Below are positions 11,647 to 14,769 of a stretch of DNA of 14,769 bases, one piece after another (position 1 is the stretch's first letter; each line of letters opens with the position of its first letter). The notes beneath the pieces were generated by a model. The model made no database searches. It was not told the DNA's origin and worked only from the letters and a program-made list of their open reading frames with translations. This stretch comes from CAZTGB01 sp964612965 (GTDB lineage Bacteria > Patescibacteriota > Microgenomatia > UBA8517), in contig CAZTGB010000017.1 in assembly GCA_964612965.1 (NCBI GenBank), positions 1-14,769 of the forward strand, given 5' to 3'. Position numbers and translations under genes: made by a program.

Positions 11647-13476
11647 CTATTTAGCTTGCGAAGCTAGCTGTTTTTTGAGGTTTCTATGTTTCTTTTCTTC
11701 AAGCTCATCAAGATAAATTTTTCTAATCCTGATACTTTTTGGTGTCACTTCAACTAGTTCCGAGTCATCAATATAATCAAGTGCATCTTCAAGTCCCATG
11801 ATACGGGGTGTATTAAAGTGCTCAGCAGATCCATCACCTTTTGATCTCATATTACTTAGTTTCTTTTCTTTGCAAACGTTTATTCTTAAATCCCCACTTC
11901 TTGAATGTTGTCCAACAACCTGTCCCATGTATACTTTTACCGCAGGGCCAATAAACAGTTCTCCCTGATCCTGAACATTAACAAGCCCATATAGTCTTGA
12001 CTCCCCCGCTTCGTATGCAACCATGCTTCCTCGGTCACGCTCTCGACTAAATCCGTCATCTTTTTCAAAATCAAAAAATGCCGTGTTAATTATTCCAAGT
12101 CCCTTAGTGTCAGTTATGAATTCACTCCTATATCCAATAAGTTCCTTTGTGGCAACTGAAAACTCTAAATAAGTTACACCTTCAGTTGTGTCCATATTGT
12201 CCATTTTGGCGTGTCTAATTCCCATTTTCTGAATTATGACTCCAGAATATGCCTCAGGAGCCTCAATATATACTTTTTCAAAAGGTGTTAAGGTAACCCC
12301 ATCAACCTTTTTGTTAATAACATGAGGTCTAGAAACTTGGAACTCATAACCTTCTCTTCTCATGCGTTCAATAAGTATTGCCAAATGAAGTTCGCCTCGT
12401 CCAGACACAGTCCAAGTTCCTTCTGGATTATCTTCTACACGAAGAGCAACGTCAGTTTCAAGTTCTTTATAGAGCCTTTCCCTTATTTGACTTGAAGTTT
12501 TAAATTCTCCTTCTCTCCCTCCAAATGGTGAGTTATTGACCATGAATATTACCTTAACAGTGGGCTCCTCAATTGACAAAAGTGGGAGGGCAACGGGACT
12601 TTCGGGATCTGCTATGGTTTCGCCGATATTAACATTTGCAATACCGGAAACGGCAACAATGTCCCCAGCAAAAGCTTCTTGTGCCTCAATCTTCCCCAAA
12701 CCTTTAAAAGTATTTAGTGAAGTTATTTTTGTTTTTATTTGTTGGCCTTCTCTGTTAATGTGAACTACATCTTGCCCGTTTGTAATTTTGCCTGAAAATA
12801 TCTTTCCAATGGCAATTTTTCCTTTATAGTTATCCTTTGCTAAGGTTGTAACTCTCATCTGAAGTGGAATATCAATATTGGCAACAGGAGCTGGAATATA
12901 CTTTAAAATAGCCTCAAAAATTGGAGTAATATCTGTCATCTTATCTAATTCTGGTGTTAACCCCGCCTTTCCGTCACGTCCCGAGGCAAATACTACTGGA
13001 AAGAATGCTGTTTCTTCGTTTGCACCCAGCTCAACAAACAAATCAAATGTTTTTCCATGTACCCAGTCAGGTCTTGCTCCCTTTTTGTCAATTTTATTTA
13101 CAACAACAATTATTTTAAGCCCCAATTTCAAAGCTTCTCTTAAGACAAACCTGGTTTGGGGCATTGGGCCTTCCTTAGCATCAACCAAGAGTAGTGCCCC
13201 ATCAGCCATGGAAAGAACTCTCTCAACTTCGCCTCCAAAATCAGCATGACCTGGAGTGTCAATTATGTTTATTTTTACATCCTTGTAAGCAACTGAAGCA
13301 TTTTTAGAAAATATAGTGATACCTCGTTCACGCTCTAAATCATTACTGTCCATGATCATTTCCTGTTCATTTTGATCTTTATTTAATTGTGTATGGCTTT
13401 GACGCAAGAAGGCATCCACTAATGTAGTTTTACCGTGGTCAACGTGAGCAATAATGGCAATGTTTCGTATATTCAT
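11647..13476 (-). CDS. typA: GTP-binding protein TypA/BipA
   Basis: 609 residues, normal length. This is a translational GTPase related to EF-G that acts on the ribosome in stress, cold growth and 50S assembly. The G domain shows G1 AHVDHGKTT (10-18), a G2 region at RERGITI, G3 DTPGHADFGGEVER and G4 NKID. The beta-barrel domain II follows (KGKIAIGKIFSGKI), then the EF-G-like domain III (EEPTVKVIFMVNNSPFGG, RGELHLAILIERMRREG), domain V (PFEKVYIEAPEAYSG) and the TypA-specific C-terminal domain (EAGESRLYGLVNVQDQGELFIGP, MRSKGDG). It is transcribed from its own promoter at 13513-13541. It is not obviously in an operon with the epimerase, since a promoter follows its stop. Confidence 0.97.
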   Translation of the reverse strand: MNIRNIAIIAHVDHGKTTLVDAFLRQSHTQLNKDQNEQEMIMDSNDLERERGITIFSKNASVAYKDVKINIIDTPGHADFGGEVERVLSMADGALLLVDAKEGPMPQTRFVLREALKLGLKIIVVVNKIDKKGARPDWVHGKTFDLFVELGANEETAFFPVVFASGRDGKAGLTPELDKMTDITPIFEAILKYIPAPVANIDIPLQMRVTTLAKDNYKGKIAIGKIFSGKITNGQDVVHINREGQQIKTKITSLNTFKGLGKIEAQEAFAGDIVAVSGIANVNIGETIADPESPVALPLLSIEEPTVKVIFMVNNSPFGGREGEFKTSSQIRERLYKELETDVALRVEDNPEGTWTVSGRGELHLAILIERMRREGYEFQVSRPHVINKKVDGVTLTPFEKVYIEAPEAYSGVIIQKMGIRHAKMDNMDTTEGVTYLEFSVATKELIGYRSEFITDTKGLGIINTAFFDFEKDDGFSRERDRGSMVAYEAGESRLYGLVNVQDQGELFIGPAVKVYMGQVVGQHSRSGDLRINVCKEKKLSNMRSKGDGSAEHFNTPRIMGLEDALDYIDDSELVEVTPKSIRIRKIYLDELEEKKHRNLKKQLASQAK

Positions 13477-13489
13477 ATTTCTTAAAAGA

Positions 13490-13504
13490 AGACTTGAGAA
13501 GTCT
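13490..13504 (-). other. Small hairpin in the typA 5' leader
   Basis: AGACTT-CTC-AAGTCT on the minus strand is a 6-bp stem with a three-base loop. It is followed by TCTTTT and then a second weak palindrome just before the ATG at 13476. It could slow initiation or act as a weak attenuator. The short stem and imperfect U-tract make this speculative. Confidence 0.35.
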
Positions 13505-13512
13505 ACCCTATA

Positions 13513-13541
13513 ATTATATATCCTAAACTAATTTTCTCCAA
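13513..13541 (-). promoter_or_regulatory. typA promoter
   Basis: TTGGAG (13541-13536) and a perfect TATAAT (13518-13513), 17 bases apart on the minus strand, lie just downstream of tRNA-Ala. The predicted leader is about 30 bases long. Confidence 0.6.
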
Positions 13542-13546
13542 AACTG

Positions 13547-13619
13547 TGGACCGTGCCGGGATCGGACCGGCTACCTCTTACATGCCATGCAAGCGCTCTG
13601 CCAAGTGAGCTAACGGCCC
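13547..13619 (-). tRNA. tRNA-Ala (anticodon GGC)
   Basis: A complete cloverleaf of 73 bases on the minus strand. The acceptor GGGCCGT/ACGGTCC contains the G3-U70 wobble pair that marks alanine tRNAs. The D arm is GCTC/GAGC with GG in its loop. The anticodon arm CTTGC/GTAAG has loop ATGGCAT, giving anticodon GGC at 13586-13584. The variable loop is five bases and the T arm is GCCGG/CCGGC. The discriminator is A, and CCA is not encoded (the next bases are CAG), so it must be added. The T loop reads TCCGATC: position 55, normally U and converted to pseudouridine, is C. All stems are intact, so this looks like a real, slightly unusual gene. Confidence 0.95.
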
Positions 13620-13627
13620 TCAATTCG

Positions 13628-13636
13628 TGCTAGAAT
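13628..13636 (+). promoter_or_regulatory. Extended -10 promoter of uppP
   Basis: TGC-TAGAAT (13628-13636) is an extended -10 element. A start seven bases downstream falls on the A of the uppP ATG at 13643, so the mRNA would be leaderless. No convincing -35 box is visible, as expected for an extended -10 promoter. Confidence 0.55.
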
Positions 13637-13640
13637 TATA
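13635..13640 (-). promoter_or_regulatory. -10 box of tRNA-Ala
   Basis: A perfect TATAAT on the minus strand lies about 16 bases before the mature tRNA 5' end. It overlaps the divergent uppP promoter by two bases, so the two transcripts may compete for RNA polymerase. The -35 region is weak. Confidence 0.55.
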
Positions 13641-13642
13641 TC

Positions 13643-14392
13643 ATGAACTGGCTCCAAGTAACCATCCTATCAGTTATTGAAGGTTTGACTGAATTTCTGC
13701 CCATATCATCAACTGGTCATCTCATCCTAGCCTCAAAGATAATGGGGCTACTAGAAAATAATTTTGTTAAAACATTTGAAATAGTAATCCAATCAGGGGC
13801 TATTTTGGCTGTGGTTGTACTCTATTTCAATAAACTAGTTAGAAATGTAAACCTAATTAAAAAATTAATAGTAGCTTTCATTCCAACAGCCCTTGTTGGA
13901 TTTATTCTTTACCCTTTTATTAAGGGGTTCCTTTTGGGTAGCTCAAGTGTCACTCTTTGGGCTTTATTCTTAGGTGGAATTGTTTTAATTCTTTTCAGAA
14001 AGGAAAACAAAGAAAAGAAAGAAATTAGCTACAAAGATGCCCTAATTATTGGAACTTTTCAATCTTTAAGTGTAATTCCTGGAGTCTCAAGAGCTGCGGC
14101 CACAATTATTGGAGGGCTCTCAACAGGACTATCCAGAGTCCAAGCTGTGGAGTTCTCGTTTCTTCTTGCAATTCCCACAATGTTTGTAGCAACTGGATAT
14201 GATTTATACAAATCAGCAAGTTTATTTAGTTCACAAAACTACCTGACGTTAGGAGTAGGTTTTGTTCTCTCTTTCGTATTTGCTCTCATTGCAGTTAAAT
14301 TCCTAATTAATTTTGTGAAGAAAAATGATTTTACTTATTTTGGGGTTTATAGAATTGTTTTAGCGCTGCTTTTTTGGTTGTTTACTAGTTGA
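13643..14392 (+). CDS. uppP: Undecaprenyl-diphosphatase (BacA family)
   Basis: 249 residues, slightly short for the family (about 260-280). An integral membrane enzyme that removes a phosphate from undecaprenyl diphosphate to recycle the lipid carrier of cell-wall and glycan synthesis. The first conserved motif is EGLTEFLPISSTGHL (E13, E17, S22, S23). Multiple hydrophobic segments follow. The second motif is at IPGVSRAAATIIGG (residues 145-158). There the usual PGxSRSxxT has Ala151 in place of the second serine, while Ser149, Arg150 and Thr154 are kept. The ATG is preceded by an extended -10 box seven bases away, so no leader or Shine-Dalgarno sequence exists. It is divergent from tRNA-Ala, and its TGA is two bases from the convergent orphan gene. 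Confidence 0.95.
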   Translation: MNWLQVTILSVIEGLTEFLPISSTGHLILASKIMGLLENNFVKTFEIVIQSGAILAVVVLYFNKLVRNVNLIKKLIVAFIPTALVGFILYPFIKGFLLGSSSVTLWALFLGGIVLILFRKENKEKKEISYKDALIIGTFQSLSVIPGVSRAAATIIGGLSTGLSRVQAVEFSFLLAIPTMFVATGYDLYKSASLFSSQNYLTLGVGFVLSFVFALIAVKFLINFVKKNDFTYFGVYRIVLALLFWLFTS

Positions 14393-14394
14393 AG

Positions 14395-14706
14395 TTAGTT
14401 AGGAATACCATGCCATACCTTCTCATCCAGAGACATTGGAATAACAGATGAGATTTGCCATTTATCACTTGCGCTTTTCCTATTGTTAATGTTGATAATA
14501 AAAACCTCAGACATATTCAAATCTTTGTAAACACCATCCTCATCGCATGTCCTACCATATTTTAACTTATCGTTATCTGCCCAAACCCATGAGTCGACAG
14601 GGATTCTTTTACAAAAATCCCTTGCTTGTAACCTTTCCAAAGAAAGTTTTCCCGTAGAAGCGGGTTGGATTTTAATTCCTTTTTCTTTTACTAATTCAAC
14701 AGCCAT
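14395..14706 (-). CDS. Hypothetical protein, unrecognised
   Basis: 103 residues from ATG at 14706; an in-frame TAG 12 codons upstream confirms that no large N-terminal part is missing. The protein is soluble and mixed in charge, with a tryptophan-rich centre (DSWVWADNDK), a run FIININNRK and a C-terminal SDKWQISSVIPMSLDEKVWHG. I do not recognise any family and see no catalytic motif, signal peptide or membrane segment. It is convergent with uppP, two bases apart. The absence of a long frame on the other strand and a clean start support a real gene, but the evidence is limited to the open frame and its fit between neighbours. Confidence 0.5.
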   Translation of the reverse strand: MAVELVKEKGIKIQPASTGKLSLERLQARDFCKRIPVDSWVWADNDKLKYGRTCDEDGVYKDLNMSEVFIININNRKSASDKWQISSVIPMSLDEKVWHGIPN

Positions 14707-14728
14707 AAATTTTGATGTGCCTTTGTTT

Positions 14729-14755
14729 AAAAAGGCTCGGACCTACTTTGTCCGA
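14729..14755 (-). terminator. Intrinsic terminator for a gene beyond the right edge
   Basis: On the minus strand TCGGAC (14755-14750), a seven-base loop and GTCCGA (14742-14737) are followed by GCC and TTTTT (14733-14729). It lies upstream of the orphan gene, so it probably ends a transcript arriving from outside the window. Confidence 0.5.
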
Positions 14756-14769
14756 AACTTCTAGTTTCA

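Overview
The window is AT-rich, gene-dense DNA using the standard bacterial code (TGA acts as a stop after the HEPN gene, the deoxyribosyltransferase-like gene and uppP). It fits a Patescibacteria/CPR genome, probably Microgenomates-like. The evidence is the reduced aminoacyl-tRNA synthetases (PheT without its OB-fold tRNA-binding insert, ThrRS without a TGS domain), a small ATKDDL-repeat coiled-coil protein, tight spacing, almost no Shine-Dalgarno sequences, and promoters that sit almost on top of start codons. The lineage is inferred from these traits, not proven.

Layout. Bases 1-1188 (+) carry a tightly coupled three-gene accessory operon: an unrecognised protein, a HEPN protein with an R-x4-H motif, and a nucleoside 2-deoxyribosyltransferase/SLOG-like protein. 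Bases 1113-5764 (-) carry pheS-pheT followed by an alpha/beta hydrolase, a Nudix-like protein and a nucleotidyltransferase that crosses a run of Ns. Bases 5765-5920 (-) form a phenylalanine leader-peptide attenuator in front of pheS. Bases 5908-6453 (+) hold a small nuclease-like/DUF2283 gene pair crossing a second N gap. Bases 6434-7579 (-) are infC-rpmI-rplT, with a divergent FMN-binding protein at 7632-8045. Bases 8056-10381 (-) are thrS and a coiled-coil gene behind a T-box-like leader with its own promoter. Bases 10350-11318 (-) encode a GDP-mannose-3,5-epimerase-like protein. Bases 11319-11646 are a structured intergenic region that may encode a small RNA. Then come typA (-), tRNA-Ala(GGC) (-), uppP (+) and an orphan gene (-) at the right edge.

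How the genes work together. Most are translation housekeeping: two aminoacyl-tRNA synthetases, IF3, L35, L20, TypA and tRNA-Ala. The main discovery is that the two synthetase operons appear to sense aminoacylation by two different RNA mechanisms. pheST has a 15-codon Phe-rich leader peptide with a three-segment terminator/antiterminator switch. thrS has a compact leader with a 7-nt UGGAACC bulge inside an antiterminator-like helix, as in T-box riboswitches. Further points are two assembly gaps whose flanks join in frame (so they are probably artefacts), a Nudix protein missing part of its catalytic box, a tRNA with C at T-loop position 55, and a window-wide tendency to leaderless transcription.
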